DNA of 64,000 nt. It comes from Methanoculleus sp. UBA430. GTDB lineage: Archaea; Halobacteriota; Methanomicrobia; Methanomicrobiales; Methanoculleaceae. The stretch covers positions 1-64,000 of the forward strand of contig NZ_DAXW01000002.1 in assembly GCF_002506585.1 (NCBI RefSeq). Direction: 5' to 3'. This document shows positions 15,349 through 24,132 of the stretch, piece after piece (positions within the stretch are counted from its first letter, which is position 1; every line of letters starts with the position of its first letter). A model generated the notes under the pieces. That model did not search any database and was not told the origin of the DNA. It was given only the letters and a program-made list of their open reading frames with translations. The position numbers and the translations under genes were made by a program.

Positions 15349-17649
15349 ATGGACTACCTGGAAGAGTTTCCCGTTCTCATCATCGACGACGAACTGCACT
15401 CGGATACCGCAGAGGGCCGGTCGTCGCGGGAGATCGTGAAAGAACTGAAGAAGGAAGATTTCCCCGTCATCGAGGCGCTGACCGCTCGCGACGGGGTCCA
15501 CGCGTTTCTTTCGCACCCGCACGTGAGCTGCATCATCATTGACTGGGAACTCACCCCCGAGCCCGTGGACGGCATGTTCACCGCGCGAGACGTCATCACC
15601 CTCATCCGGGAACGAAACCCCAAAGTTCCGATATTCTTGAACACCGAGAAACTGGCGATCTCCGCCATACCTCTCTCTGTCATATCCCGGATCGACGGCT
15701 ACATCTGGAAACTTGAGGACACCCCAGGCTTCATCGCCGGTCACATCAAGCGGGCGGCAAAGAACTACCTCGCCGACGTCCTCCCGCCGTTCTTCCAGGG
15801 GCTGATGGACTACGTCGAGGAGTACCGCTACTCCTGGCACACGCCGGGGCACATGGGCGGTGTCGCGTTCCTCAAGAGCGCCCCGGGCCGGATATTCTAC
15901 GACTTCTTCGGCGAGAACGCTCTCAGGGCCGATCTCTCGGCATCGGTACCGGATCTCGGCTCGCTCCTGGAGCACTCCGGCGTCGTCGGGGAGGCGGAAA
16001 AGAAAGCCGCGGAGGTCTTCGGGGCCGACCGGACCTACTTTGTCACCGGCGGCACGTCGGCTGCGAACAAGATCGTCTGGCTTGCGACCGTCACCCCCGG
16101 CGACATCGTCCTCGTGGACCGGAACTGTCATGCGTCCGTGATGCACGCGATCATCATGACCGGTGCCGTCCCGGTCTACCTCATACCGGCCCGAAACGAG
16201 TACGGGATCATCGGGCCGATCCACAGCCGCGAATTCCTGCCTGAAGTCATCGAGGAGAAGATCCGGGACTGCCCGCTCATCGAGGACCTACCATCACGGA
16301 CAGTCAGGATGGCCGTGATCACGAACACCACCTACGATGGGATCTGCTACAGTACAGAGAGGATCGAGGAGCACTTGCAAGGCGTGGTCCCGTATCTCCA
16401 CTACGATGAGGCATGGTCCGCCTACGCAAAGTTCCACCCCCTCTACGCTGGAAGGTTTGGGATGCACCGGGCGGAAGCCGCCGGACCGACGGTCTTTGCC
16501 ACCCAATCGACCCATAAGGTCCTCGCCGCATTCTCGCAGGGTTCGATGCTCCACGTCAGGCAAGGCCGGGGACCGGTCGACCACCCGCGGTTCAACGAGG
16601 CGTTCATGATGTTCACCTCGACCTCCCCCCAGTACACCATCATCGCGTCGCTCGACGTCGCCGCCAGGATGATGGCCGGGCACTCGGGGAAGTTTCTGGT
16701 CGAGGAGACGATCGAGGAGGCGATCGTATTCCGGAAGAAGATGGTGACGGTGGCCGAGGAGATCCGGGCGGGCAGCCGGTCCGGGGAGGACTACTGGTGG
16801 TTCACCGTCTGGCAGCCCGACTGCATCATGGACGAGGAGGCAGAACAACCGCTCGGGGAGGCGGACGACCTGCTGCTCCGGGACCGTGCCGGCTGCTGGC
16901 TGCTCGACCCCCACGATGCCTGGCACGGTTTCGACGGTATCGAGGAGGGGTATGCCATGCTCGATCCCGTTAAGGTGACGGTCCTCACCCCGGGGATCGG
17001 GCCGGGCGGGAAGATGGAGGAGTGGGGGATACCGGCGGCCGTCGTCACGAGGTATCTCCGGAAGAGCGGGATCGTCGTCGAGAAGACCGGGTACTACTCG
17101 TTCCTGGTCCTCTTCACGCTCGGGATCACCAAGGGCAAGTCCGGGACGCTGCTTGCGGAACTCTTCCGGTTCAAGGCCCTCTACGACGGCAACAGCCCGC
17201 TTGAGGAGGTCTTCCCCGACCTGGTACGCCAGCACCCCGCCCGGTATGCCGGACGTGGCCTCGCCGACCTCTGCCGGGAGATGCACGGCTACCTCCGGGA
17301 CAAGTCGATCACGGAGACCATCAGGAGCGTCTACGCAACGCTGCCTGAGGCGGCGATGACGCCGGCGGAGGCCTACCGTCACCTGGTGCGGGGCGATGTG
17401 ACGCCGGTGCCGGTAAGCGAACTCGAGGGGCGGACGGTCGCGGTGATGGTCGTCCCCTACCCGCCCGGTATTCCGGTCATCATGCCGGGGGAGCGGTGCA
17501 GTTCGGCTACGCGGGCGATCGTCGACTACCTCGTCTCCCTGCAGGATTTCGATACCCTCTTTCCCGGGTTCGAGAGCGAGATTCACGGGGTGGACGTCGT
17601 GACGGAGGACGGCCGCCGGATCTTCTACGTCTCCTGCGTCGGGGAGTGA
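15349..17649 (+). CDS. Orn/Lys/Arg decarboxylase family PLP enzyme
   Basis: A 766-residue fold-III... type I aminotransferase-fold decarboxylase of the SpeF/CadA/AdiA family, which removes CO2 from a basic amino acid. The N-terminal wing (about 1-120) looks like a response-regulator receiver (VLIIDDELHS). The PLP domain follows: HTPGHMGG, FVTGGTSAANKIV, HYDEAWSAYAKF, and the Schiff-base lysine in ATQSTHKVLAAFSQ. The C-terminal domain (about 600-766) is also present. Length equals the bacterial enzymes (710-770). Archaea normally make arginine decarboxylase as a small pyruvoyl enzyme, so this is probably acquired. Substrate cannot be read from sequence: lysine, ornithine and arginine are all possible. 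No antiporter is adjacent. Confidence 0.9.
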   Translation: MDYLEEFPVLIIDDELHSDTAEGRSSREIVKELKKEDFPVIEALTARDGVHAFLSHPHVSCIIIDWELTPEPVDGMFTARDVITLIRERNPKVPIFLNTEKLAISAIPLSVISRIDGYIWKLEDTPGFIAGHIKRAAKNYLADVLPPFFQGLMDYVEEYRYSWHTPGHMGGVAFLKSAPGRIFYDFFGENALRADLSASVPDLGSLLEHSGVVGEAEKKAAEVFGADRTYFVTGGTSAANKIVWLATVTPGDIVLVDRNCHASVMHAIIMTGAVPVYLIPARNEYGIIGPIHSREFLPEVIEEKIRDCPLIEDLPSRTVRMAVITNTTYDGICYSTERIEEHLQGVVPYLHYDEAWSAYAKFHPLYAGRFGMHRAEAAGPTVFATQSTHKVLAAFSQGSMLHVRQGRGPVDHPRFNEAFMMFTSTSPQYTIIASLDVAARMMAGHSGKFLVEETIEEAIVFRKKMVTVAEEIRAGSRSGEDYWWFTVWQPDCIMDEEAEQPLGEADDLLLRDRAGCWLLDPHDAWHGFDGIEEGYAMLDPVKVTVLTPGIGPGGKMEEWGIPAAVVTRYLRKSGIVVEKTGYYSFLVLFTLGITKGKSGTLLAELFRFKALYDGNSPLEEVFPDLVRQHPARYAGRGLADLCREMHGYLRDKSITETIRSVYATLPEAAMTPAEAYRHLVRGDVTPVPVSELEGRTVAVMVVPYPPGIPVIMPGERCSSATRAIVDYLVSLQDFDTLFPGFESEIHGVDVVTEDGRRIFYVSCVGE

Positions 17650-17729
17650 CCGGGCGGCGCGATCACCGGGATCTGGCTCAACCTGGCCCGATCCCGGACC
17701 AAACCCCGGACAGCCCCGGGAAAAAGTGG

Positions 17730-19073
17730 TTATTCGCCCTTCAGCATCGCGTTGATCGCAGCCGCCGCGCGCTTCGCCGAGCCCATCGCTTCGATCACCG
17801 TCGCTGCACCGGTAGCGATGTCACCGCCGGCGTAGACGTGGGGGATGGACGTCCTGCCGTTCTCGTCGACGACGACGTTGCCCTTCCGTGCGCGCTCGAG
17901 CCCCGGGATCAGGGAGACGAGGAGCGGGTTCGGGCTCGTGCCGATCGCCTGGACGACCATATCCACGTCGAGGGTGAACTCGCTCCCCTCGATCGGCTCC
18001 GGGGACCGGCGACCGCTCGCGTCGATGCCGCAGAGGGACATCTTCACGCACTCGACACCGGTGACGTGCTGCTCGCCGAGGATCCGGATCGGGTTCGTAC
18101 AGGTGAGGAACTCGATCCCCTCCTCCTTCGCGTGCAGAACCTCAGCCCTCCGTGCCGGCATCTCCTCCTCGCCCCGACGGTAGATCAGGGAGACCTTCGC
18201 CCCCTGGCGGCGCGCAACCCTCGCCGCGTCCATCGCGACGTTGCCGCCGCCGATCACCGCGACGCGGGTGGCGTGCAGGACCGGGGTGTCGGACTCGGGG
18301 AACGCATCGGCGCGCATCAGGTTCACCCGGGTGAGGAACTCGTTTGCGGAGTAGACCCCGTTCAGGTTCTCACCGGGGATGCACATGAACGCGGGAAGCC
18401 CCGCTCCGGTCCCGAGGAAGACCGCGTCGTAGCCGAGGAGTTCGTCGACGCTGACGCTTCTTCCCACGAGGTGATTCTTCTTCAACCGGACACCGAGGGC
18501 GAGCACCTGGTCGATCTCGGCATTGACGACATCCTTCGGGAGCCGGAACGCGGGGATACCGTAGGCCAGGACACCGCCGGCCTCGTGGAGCGACTCGAAG
18601 ATCGTGACGGCGTGGCCGGCGCGGGCGAGTTCGGCCGCGGCCGTCAGCCCGGCCGGGCCGGAGCCCACGACCGCCACGCGCTTCCCGGTCGGCCTTGCCA
18701 CCTCCGGGAGTTCGGCGCCGTTCTCCCGCTCCCGGTCGGCCACGAACCGCTCGATCGCACCGATCCGGATCGCCGTCTCCTTGTTGCCGAGGATGCAGAC
18801 GCCCTCGCACTGGGTCTCCTGCGGGCAGACCCGGCCACAGATGGCGGGGAGCATGTTCTGCTCCTTGAGCGCCCGTGCGGCAGCGGGGAAGTTCCCGTCC
18901 GCGACCTCCCGAATGAATGCCGGGATGTCGATGCAGACCGGGCAGCCCTTTATGCAGAACGGTTTTTTGCACTGGAGGCACCGTTCCGCCTCGGCGATGG
19001 CCTCAGCGGCGGAGAGGCCGCTATCGACTTCCTTGAAGTCGTGGATCCGGACGTCGGCCGGCCGGTCACTCAT
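17730..19073 (-). CDS. NfnB-type NADP oxidoreductase large subunit (GltD-like)
   Basis: A 447-residue flavoprotein resembling the small subunit of glutamate synthase and the large subunit of Nfn/sulfide dehydrogenase. The N-terminal iron-sulfur region has CLQCKKPFCIKGCPVC and ICGRVCPQETQCEGVC. An FAD Rossmann motif follows (VAVVGSGPAGLTAAAELARA), then an NADPH-binding motif (VAVIGGGNVAMDAARVARR) and the C-terminal YAGGDIATGAATVIEAMG. With the overlapping upstream partner it should couple NADPH, NADH and ferredoxin. ATG 19073 was chosen, overlapping the partner stop by 8 nt. No glutamate synthase large subunit is nearby, supporting Nfn over GltD. Confidence 0.9.
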   Translation of the reverse strand: MSDRPADVRIHDFKEVDSGLSAAEAIAEAERCLQCKKPFCIKGCPVCIDIPAFIREVADGNFPAAARALKEQNMLPAICGRVCPQETQCEGVCILGNKETAIRIGAIERFVADRERENGAELPEVARPTGKRVAVVGSGPAGLTAAAELARAGHAVTIFESLHEAGGVLAYGIPAFRLPKDVVNAEIDQVLALGVRLKKNHLVGRSVSVDELLGYDAVFLGTGAGLPAFMCIPGENLNGVYSANEFLTRVNLMRADAFPESDTPVLHATRVAVIGGGNVAMDAARVARRQGAKVSLIYRRGEEEMPARRAEVLHAKEEGIEFLTCTNPIRILGEQHVTGVECVKMSLCGIDASGRRSPEPIEGSEFTLDVDMVVQAIGTSPNPLLVSLIPGLERARKGNVVVDENGRTSIPHVYAGGDIATGAATVIEAMGSAKRAAAAINAMLKGE

Positions 19074-19977
19074 GGTGGCCGCCCCCTTCGCTGCACCGGC
19101 ACCGGTGCTCCGCGAACCGCTCAAGCGAGACCTTCTCCTGCCCGGTATAGATCCGCTGCCGCTGCATCAGTTCGTTGAAGTCGACCTGGTGGGCGTCGAA
19201 CTCAGGGCCGTCGACGCAGGCAAACTTCGTCTCCCCGCCGACGGTCACCCTGCAGGAGCCGCACATCCCCGTCCCGTCGACCATGATCGGGTTGAGGCTT
19301 ACGTAGGTCTTCACCCCGTAGGGAGCCGTCACGCCGGCGGTGACCTTCATCATGATGGCGGGGCCGATGATCCAGACCCGGTCGATCGTCCTCTCTGCGA
19401 GCAGTTTCTTCAAGACATCGGCTGCGAACCCGTGAACGCCCTTGCTCCCATCGTCGGTCGTGATGTGGAGTTCGTCACAAACCTCCCGCAGCTCGTCCTC
19501 GAGCATGAGGAGATCGGCGCTTCTCGCCCCGATGATCCCGATGACGTAGTTGCCCGCATTTTTTAGTTCCTTAGCGATGAGGGGCGTGCTCGCGATCCCG
19601 ACACCGCCGCCGATGACGCAGCAAGTGCCGTAATTTTCGATATCGCTCGGTTTCCCGAGCGGGCCGACGACGTCCTTGATCCTATCGCCCGCGCGGAGCG
19701 TCGCAAGTTCCTCGGTCGTCTTGCCGACGGTCATAAAGATCACCCGGACGGCGTCTCCCCTGACGGCAGAGATGGTGAGCGGTATCCGCTCACCCGCGTC
19801 GTGGAGGCGAACGATGAGGAACTGCCCTGCCCGTGCGTGCTGCGCCACCTGCGGCGCGCATATCCAGTATTCGTATACCCGATCGGCGAGTCGGGTCGCT
19901 GATTCCACCTTATACAACTGCTTCACTCCTGACGGTGCCGGTCGATCGTAACGTCGAGGTGCATCCGAACATTTCAT
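19066..19977 (-). CDS. NfnA-type ferredoxin-NAD(P) reductase small subunit
   Basis: A protein of about 303 residues in the ferredoxin-NADP reductase family (NfnA/SudB). FAD-binding segments are AGQFLIVRL and RIPLTISAV; the nucleotide-binding part has CCVIGGGVGIASTPLIAKEL. The C-terminus has MCGSCRVTVGG plus FACVDGPEFD, the cysteine pattern of the [2Fe-2S] cluster in NfnA. It forms a complex with the downstream NfnB-type protein, balancing reduced ferredoxin against NAD(P)H for biosynthesis. ATG 19977 is used, fed by a TATA box at 20014-20023. GTG 19926 (VKQLYKVE) fits the family N-terminus better and is a real alternative. Confidence 0.88.
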   Translation of the reverse strand: MKCSDAPRRYDRPAPSGVKQLYKVESATRLADRVYEYWICAPQVAQHARAGQFLIVRLHDAGERIPLTISAVRGDAVRVIFMTVGKTTEELATLRAGDRIKDVVGPLGKPSDIENYGTCCVIGGGVGIASTPLIAKELKNAGNYVIGIIGARSADLLMLEDELREVCDELHITTDDGSKGVHGFAADVLKKLLAERTIDRVWIIGPAIMMKVTAGVTAPYGVKTYVSLNPIMVDGTGMCGSCRVTVGGETKFACVDGPEFDAHQVDFNELMQRQRIYTGQEKVSLERFAEHRCRCSEGGGHHE

Positions 19978-20013
19978 ACATATTGTGGCTCCAGCCTCTT
20001 TACTTCACCTGTC

Positions 20014-20023
20014 TTATATAAAG
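20014..20023 (-). promoter_or_regulatory. TATA box of nfnAB
   Basis: CTTTATATAA on the minus strand, about 41 nt before ATG 19977. A transcript start near 19992 is predicted. Confidence 0.55.
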
Positions 20024-20130
20024 TTGGGGTCTCCGTGCGCCGGAATAATCCTCCGAAGATCCGGAAGCCCGGTCAGGAACCTGACCAGAAACACGAACGG
20101 TTATCACTCCACCCGTCGCATGGGTACAAT

Positions 20131-20286
20131 ATGCAGAGTGCGGTACGCTGGGGGATCGCGCTGATCGTCATCGGCGTGGTTCTTGCACTGCTCATTCCTT
20201 TCTTTGGCATCCCGCTCATCCTGATCGGCGTCGCGCTGATCATATGGCGGGGGCGCGAGGAGACCATCGAAGCGATCAAGAAGTGA
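20131..20286 (+). CDS. Small two-helix membrane protein
   Basis: A 51-residue peptide with two closely spaced hydrophobic helices (about 8-23 WGIALIVIGVVLALLI and 25-40 GIPLILIGVALIIW) and a charged tail REETIEAIKK. ATG 20131 was preferred over an upstream in-frame ATG (20035), whose extra 32 residues are basic and low-quality. The gene ends 7 nt before the YbjQ-family gene, suggesting co-transcription. No family or function is recognised. Confidence 0.6.
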   Translation: MQSAVRWGIALIVIGVVLALLIPFFGIPLILIGVALIIWRGREETIEAIKK

Positions 20287-20293
20287 ATGAAAT

Positions 20294-20617
20294 ATGATAC
20301 TGACAACGACTGCAGAAGTACCGGGCTACGCCGTAGGGGAGGTCCTCGGCGTGGTCTTCGGCAACACGGTACGGACAAAGAACGTGGGAAAGGACGTCAT
20401 GGCGGGCTTAAAGAGCCTGGTCGGCGGCGAGCTCGAGGAGTACACATCGATGCTCACCGATGCCCGGACCGAGGCCTACAACCGGATGGTCAACACCGCG
20501 CGCGACCTCGGGGCCGACGCCGTCGTGAATATCCGCTTTACGACTTCTCAGACGATGGCGACCGCGGCGGAGCTCCTCGCCTACGGGACGGCGGTGAAGC
20601 TCGTCCCGAAGAAGTAA
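20294..20617 (+). CDS. YbjQ/DUF74 family protein
   Basis: A 107-residue protein of the YbjQ family (sometimes annotated as heavy-metal-binding, forming pentamers). Characteristic segments are AEVPGYAVGEVLGVVFGNTV, NVGKDVMAGLKSLVGGELEEY, ARTEAYNRMV and LGADAVVNIRF. Length is normal. The physiological role in this family is not settled. It follows the small membrane protein by 7 nt. Confidence 0.9.
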   Translation: MILTTTAEVPGYAVGEVLGVVFGNTVRTKNVGKDVMAGLKSLVGGELEEYTSMLTDARTEAYNRMVNTARDLGADAVVNIRFTTSQTMATAAELLAYGTAVKLVPKK

Positions 20618-21054
20618 GAGGTTTTTGGGTATTTCAGGGCAGATACACAGCCTCTTTTTGATTAGTTGCGACGCTCTCTGCGATGTAGAGGGCAGAGATG
20701 CAATGACCACGGGAATTGTATAGGCCATCACACGGATTTCCACTGGACTGCGCACCCGGCAGTGCTCAAACTCCGTTCCTGCCGGAACATCATTTATCAC
20801 CACGCACTGCCCCCGCCCCCTGGGGCGGGGGCTACAGGTATCTTTCATGTCTGGTAGAGACAGGGGAGGGGGCATGCCCCCTCCCCGCGAGCCGCCACCC
20901 CCAATGGCGATACTCCCACGATCCACTGTACCGGGCCTTATGTTCACTTGACCGTGTTGACTTAATGTCGTAGATAAAAAAAGACGTCCTGCAGCGATTT
21001 CAGGTCCAACCGCCACAAAACATGAGCCCCGAGGGGCTAAACCCCCCGACCCCC
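20618..21054. repeat. Dispersed G/C-rich repeat region, copy 1
   Basis: A 437-bp non-coding stretch. It includes a 32-nt palindromic block at 20800-20831 (CCACGCACTG, then a CCCCCGCCCC/GGGGCGGGGG hairpin) and a second palindromic block at 20856-20882 (AGAGACAGGGGAGGGGGCAT...). Both recur in inverted orientation near 59660-59801; the 32-nt block is identical. A third module, AGTGCTCAAACTC (20761-20773), recurs near 60025 and, diverged, near 32285. No protein or known RNA is seen. Confidence 0.6.
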
Positions 21055-22689
21055 TCACTCCGCGATCTTCTTCGTCTTCCGCACTCTCACCGCAACCCCG
21101 CGCTTTGACCGGAGCATCTCGTCCGCCCCCATCATCGCCCTCCCGGTGGCGACCGCGAGCGGTCCTTCCACCAGCACCTCGTCGCCTTCCCGTATCCGGG
21201 GGTCGCAGTCCGTGATCCCCGGCGCAAGGACGTCGCCCTGCGGCACGAAGGCATCGATCTTGACCCGGTAGCCCTCCGGTATCAGGCCCCAGCCCTCGAA
21301 CGTCGGGCGGAAGAGTCCGGTCCCGGCATCGATGCTGAAGAGCTGCTGCTTTCCGCGGAGGACCGCCATCTGCATGCTCCTGCCCCGGACCTGGAGGCCT
21401 CTGGTGTTGATATCCGTTGCAAACTGCCAGGAGACCGTGCCCCGGACGGTGTCGGCCTGCATCCGCCGTTCGTCCTCGAGGGCGTCGTTTAAGGCCCGGA
21501 GCGAGGCGGGCGCCGTCGGGTGTCCCTGGCAGGTCACCTCGAGGTCGAACCCGCAGGCTTCTGCCGCCATCTGTGCGACGGTGAGCGCGCCGCCGTCGAG
21601 GTGGGCGATCACCCTGCGGTAGGGGTGCGCGGCGAAGTAGCGGATGAGGATATCGGCGATGAAGGCGCACTCTTCCCGGTCCCAGTAGCCGGTCACCGGC
21701 ACGTCGTAGTGACCCGCCGGGTAGACCCGCTCGAGTTCTCTCGGAACGAGACCGAGCGGCGAGGTGACGATCAGTTCGTGCGCCCTTCGGTCCACGACGT
21801 TCATGAAGAGTTTGTGGCTCCGGGAGAGGGAGTAGGGCTTCCTCGCCGAGCAGGGGAGGAGAACCGCGACGTCTGTTCTGGTCGGGACGAACCGCTCGAT
21901 CACCCGGTCGGCGAACCGCCGGACTTCCGGGCGGTTCTGCGATTCAGAGGTGTTTGCCCGCATCGGAACCGCCCGCGCCACCGGGAGGGAACGCTCCATG
22001 AGTTCGTAGTTCCGGTCGAGGAACCGGAGGATGCCGACCTGTGCGGCGTCCGCACGGCACCGGGCCTCCATCAGTTCCCGGAGTTGTCCCGACTCGATGT
22101 AGTGGCGCACAAGGGCGAGTTCGCGGTCGAGCGCGAGACGGTTGTGCCGCAGAAGGTCGCCCTCACGGCAGCCCTCGCACCCACAGACCCCGGTCTCCAT
22201 GAGTGTTGCCGGGAACTCGCCTTCGGGGAGGCAGAACTTCTTCTGCGCGGAGGCGAGGTCGACCCCCCGGTAGTCGAAGAGGTCGAAGCCCGAGTAGACG
22301 AGGAGGCAGGCGGTCGAGGGGAGCGCCGATGCCGGGGCGTACCACGCGGTGTCCGGCGGGAGGCTCTCCTTCAGGGCGGCAAGCCACGCCGCGTAGTTCC
22401 GGGGGTTCTTCTGCGCCGTATGCCAGTTTGCGACGAGGACGCAGTCGCCGGATTCCGCCGGGGCGGCGAGCGGGTGGACGGCCACCGGCTGCCCCTCTCC
22501 GGGCGAGAAGTAGTCGCGGACGAACGCCTCATCCGCACCGAGCGGGACATTCGAGAACGGGCGCTCGCGGAGTGCGGGGAAGAGGGCGTCCGTATCGAGC
22601 GCTGCGGGGAGGGAGACGCTCGTCTCCCCCTCCACGTAGGTCCCTATCCGGGCGAGGCCGTCGCGCTTCACCGCCTCATACCTGCTCAT
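21055..22689 (-). CDS. arcS: Archaeosine synthase (TgtA2/ArcS)
   Basis: A 544-residue TGT paralog that acts after TgtA, converting preQ0 in tRNA position 15 towards archaeosine. The key ArcS motif is LLPCSARKPYSLSRSHKLF (about residue 270-290). The older TGT-like zinc region is degenerate (CGCEGCREGDLLRHN). A PUA domain is at the C-terminus (KIDAFVPQGDVLAPGITDCD through VRVRKTKK). ATG 22689 gives a 14-nt overlap with tgtA, so the two are coupled. A radical-SAM partner (RaSEA) used by many euryarchaea is not in this window. Confidence 0.92.
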   Translation of the reverse strand: MSRYEAVKRDGLARIGTYVEGETSVSLPAALDTDALFPALRERPFSNVPLGADEAFVRDYFSPGEGQPVAVHPLAAPAESGDCVLVANWHTAQKNPRNYAAWLAALKESLPPDTAWYAPASALPSTACLLVYSGFDLFDYRGVDLASAQKKFCLPEGEFPATLMETGVCGCEGCREGDLLRHNRLALDRELALVRHYIESGQLRELMEARCRADAAQVGILRFLDRNYELMERSLPVARAVPMRANTSESQNRPEVRRFADRVIERFVPTRTDVAVLLPCSARKPYSLSRSHKLFMNVVDRRAHELIVTSPLGLVPRELERVYPAGHYDVPVTGYWDREECAFIADILIRYFAAHPYRRVIAHLDGGALTVAQMAAEACGFDLEVTCQGHPTAPASLRALNDALEDERRMQADTVRGTVSWQFATDINTRGLQVRGRSMQMAVLRGKQQLFSIDAGTGLFRPTFEGWGLIPEGYRVKIDAFVPQGDVLAPGITDCDPRIREGDEVLVEGPLAVATGRAMMGADEMLRSKRGVAVRVRKTKKIAE

Positions 22690-24127
22690 AGAGCACCTCC
22701 GCACCGGGGACCTCTTCCTGGATGAGACGCACCCAATCCTCGCCGCACCGGACGGCAAACCGGCTCTCCGGGTGCGCTTCCATCAGGGCCCGGATCCCGG
22801 CGCACCCCGACCGGACCATATCGTCGTCCCACTCCGGAACCTCACTCTGGCCGACCGGGAACGTCTCCGCGAGTTCCGTGGGGTAGGGCCCGAAGGGGGG
22901 CTTGAAGTTCAGCACCGTATCGAACCCGGGCGCCCCGTTCCCGTCGAACGAGACCAGCACCCGCTCACCGACGGAGATCCGGCCGATGACCTCGTGGAAC
23001 CGGAGCACCTCCGTCCTCCGGCAACTCTCCGAGCCCCGGTAGAAGAACCGGCGCTTCGAGACGGCGTCGTCGCGTTCGAGGTCGGCCGTGTGGGCGAGGA
23101 GTTCCCGGTAACCGTCGAGCAGCCGCGGGTGGCTCCGGCACCGCTCGTCGACGAGTTCCCAGAGGGTCCCGTCCTGGATCGCCTGCCGGATGCGGGCGAT
23201 CTCCGCGAGGCTGACGTAGAGGTTGTGGAGAGCGAGCAGCCGCTCCCGGTCCCCGGATTTCCGGAGTTCGTCGGCGGTCATCGAGCGGCAGACCCGGCAG
23301 GGGCAGGGGAGTTCCGCGAGTTCGTCGATTTTGAAGCTCCCGTGCGGGGTGATGTAGCGCCCTTCCCGGGCGAAGAGAGCGTATGCGGCCGAGTCGAAGA
23401 GGTCGCAGCCCATCGCGACAGCGAGGGCGAACATCGACGGGTGGCCCGCCCCGAAGAGGTGGACGGCGGTCGCCGGGGAGAGGCCGCGTTTGGCCGCGAG
23501 GACGACCTCGACCAGTTCCCGGTAACGGTAGTTCTCCATCAGCGGCACCACGGCGCCGATCGGGCAAAAGGCGAGGTCGAGGTCCTGGACGGCCCGTCCG
23601 GCCTCCTCGCGGAGGTCGGTGAAGATGCCGCCCTGCACCGGCCCGGCGAGGTTCGCGTCGGGGAAGAGTTCTCTGGCCTCCCTGAGCCGCTCCATGGTGA
23701 CCGCGAGTTCCCGCTCCGCCCGCTCCCTGCCCGCGTCCGGCGGGGTAGGGATGTCCAGGGGAACGATGATATCACTCCCGATTGCCTGCTGGAACTCGAG
23801 CGTATCCTGGTTGCTCACCTCGACCTCGCCGTAGACGGAGAGCTGGAACGAGCCGGAGTCGGTCATGATGGCGCCGTCGAAGTCGAGGACCTTATGAAGC
23901 CCCTCCTCGAGCGCCCGGTCGTGATACTCCGTGCTTCGCCTGAAGATGTAGGCGTTCGTGATCAGGGCCTCGACGCCCATCTCCTGCATCTCGCGGGGCG
24001 TTACCAGGGGGAGGTGGGGGTTGACGACGGGAAGGAGCGCAGGCGTCCGGACCGTCTTCTCGTTCACCCTGAGCCTGCCGACCCTTCCCGCGATATCTTT
24101 GTGTAGGACCTCAAACGTAATTGCCAT
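22676..24127 (-). CDS. tgtA: tRNA-guanine(15) transglycosylase
   Basis: A 483-residue enzyme that exchanges guanine-15 of tRNA for preQ0, the first tRNA step of archaeosine synthesis. Features: ITNAYIFRR, MTDSGSFQLSVYGEV (catalytic Asp), AGPVQGGIFTDLRE, FGAGHPSMF, and the zinc site CPCRVCRS with LHNLYV. After the catalytic barrel (to about 340) there is a C1-type domain but no terminal PUA domain, which several archaeal TgtA proteins have; the PUA is on ArcS next door. It lies 5 nt after the AMMECR1-family gene. Confidence 0.94.
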   Translation of the reverse strand: MAITFEVLHKDIAGRVGRLRVNEKTVRTPALLPVVNPHLPLVTPREMQEMGVEALITNAYIFRRSTEYHDRALEEGLHKVLDFDGAIMTDSGSFQLSVYGEVEVSNQDTLEFQQAIGSDIIVPLDIPTPPDAGRERAERELAVTMERLREARELFPDANLAGPVQGGIFTDLREEAGRAVQDLDLAFCPIGAVVPLMENYRYRELVEVVLAAKRGLSPATAVHLFGAGHPSMFALAVAMGCDLFDSAAYALFAREGRYITPHGSFKIDELAELPCPCRVCRSMTADELRKSGDRERLLALHNLYVSLAEIARIRQAIQDGTLWELVDERCRSHPRLLDGYRELLAHTADLERDDAVSKRRFFYRGSESCRRTEVLRFHEVIGRISVGERVLVSFDGNGAPGFDTVLNFKPPFGPYPTELAETFPVGQSEVPEWDDDMVRSGCAGIRALMEAHPESRFAVRCGEDWVRLIQEEVPGAEVLYEQV

Positions 24128-24132
24128 TCGGG

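Noticed and set aside
20101..20130. Upstream start for the small membrane protein
   Set aside because: The extra N-terminal residues are basic and lack hydrophobic or conserved pattern.
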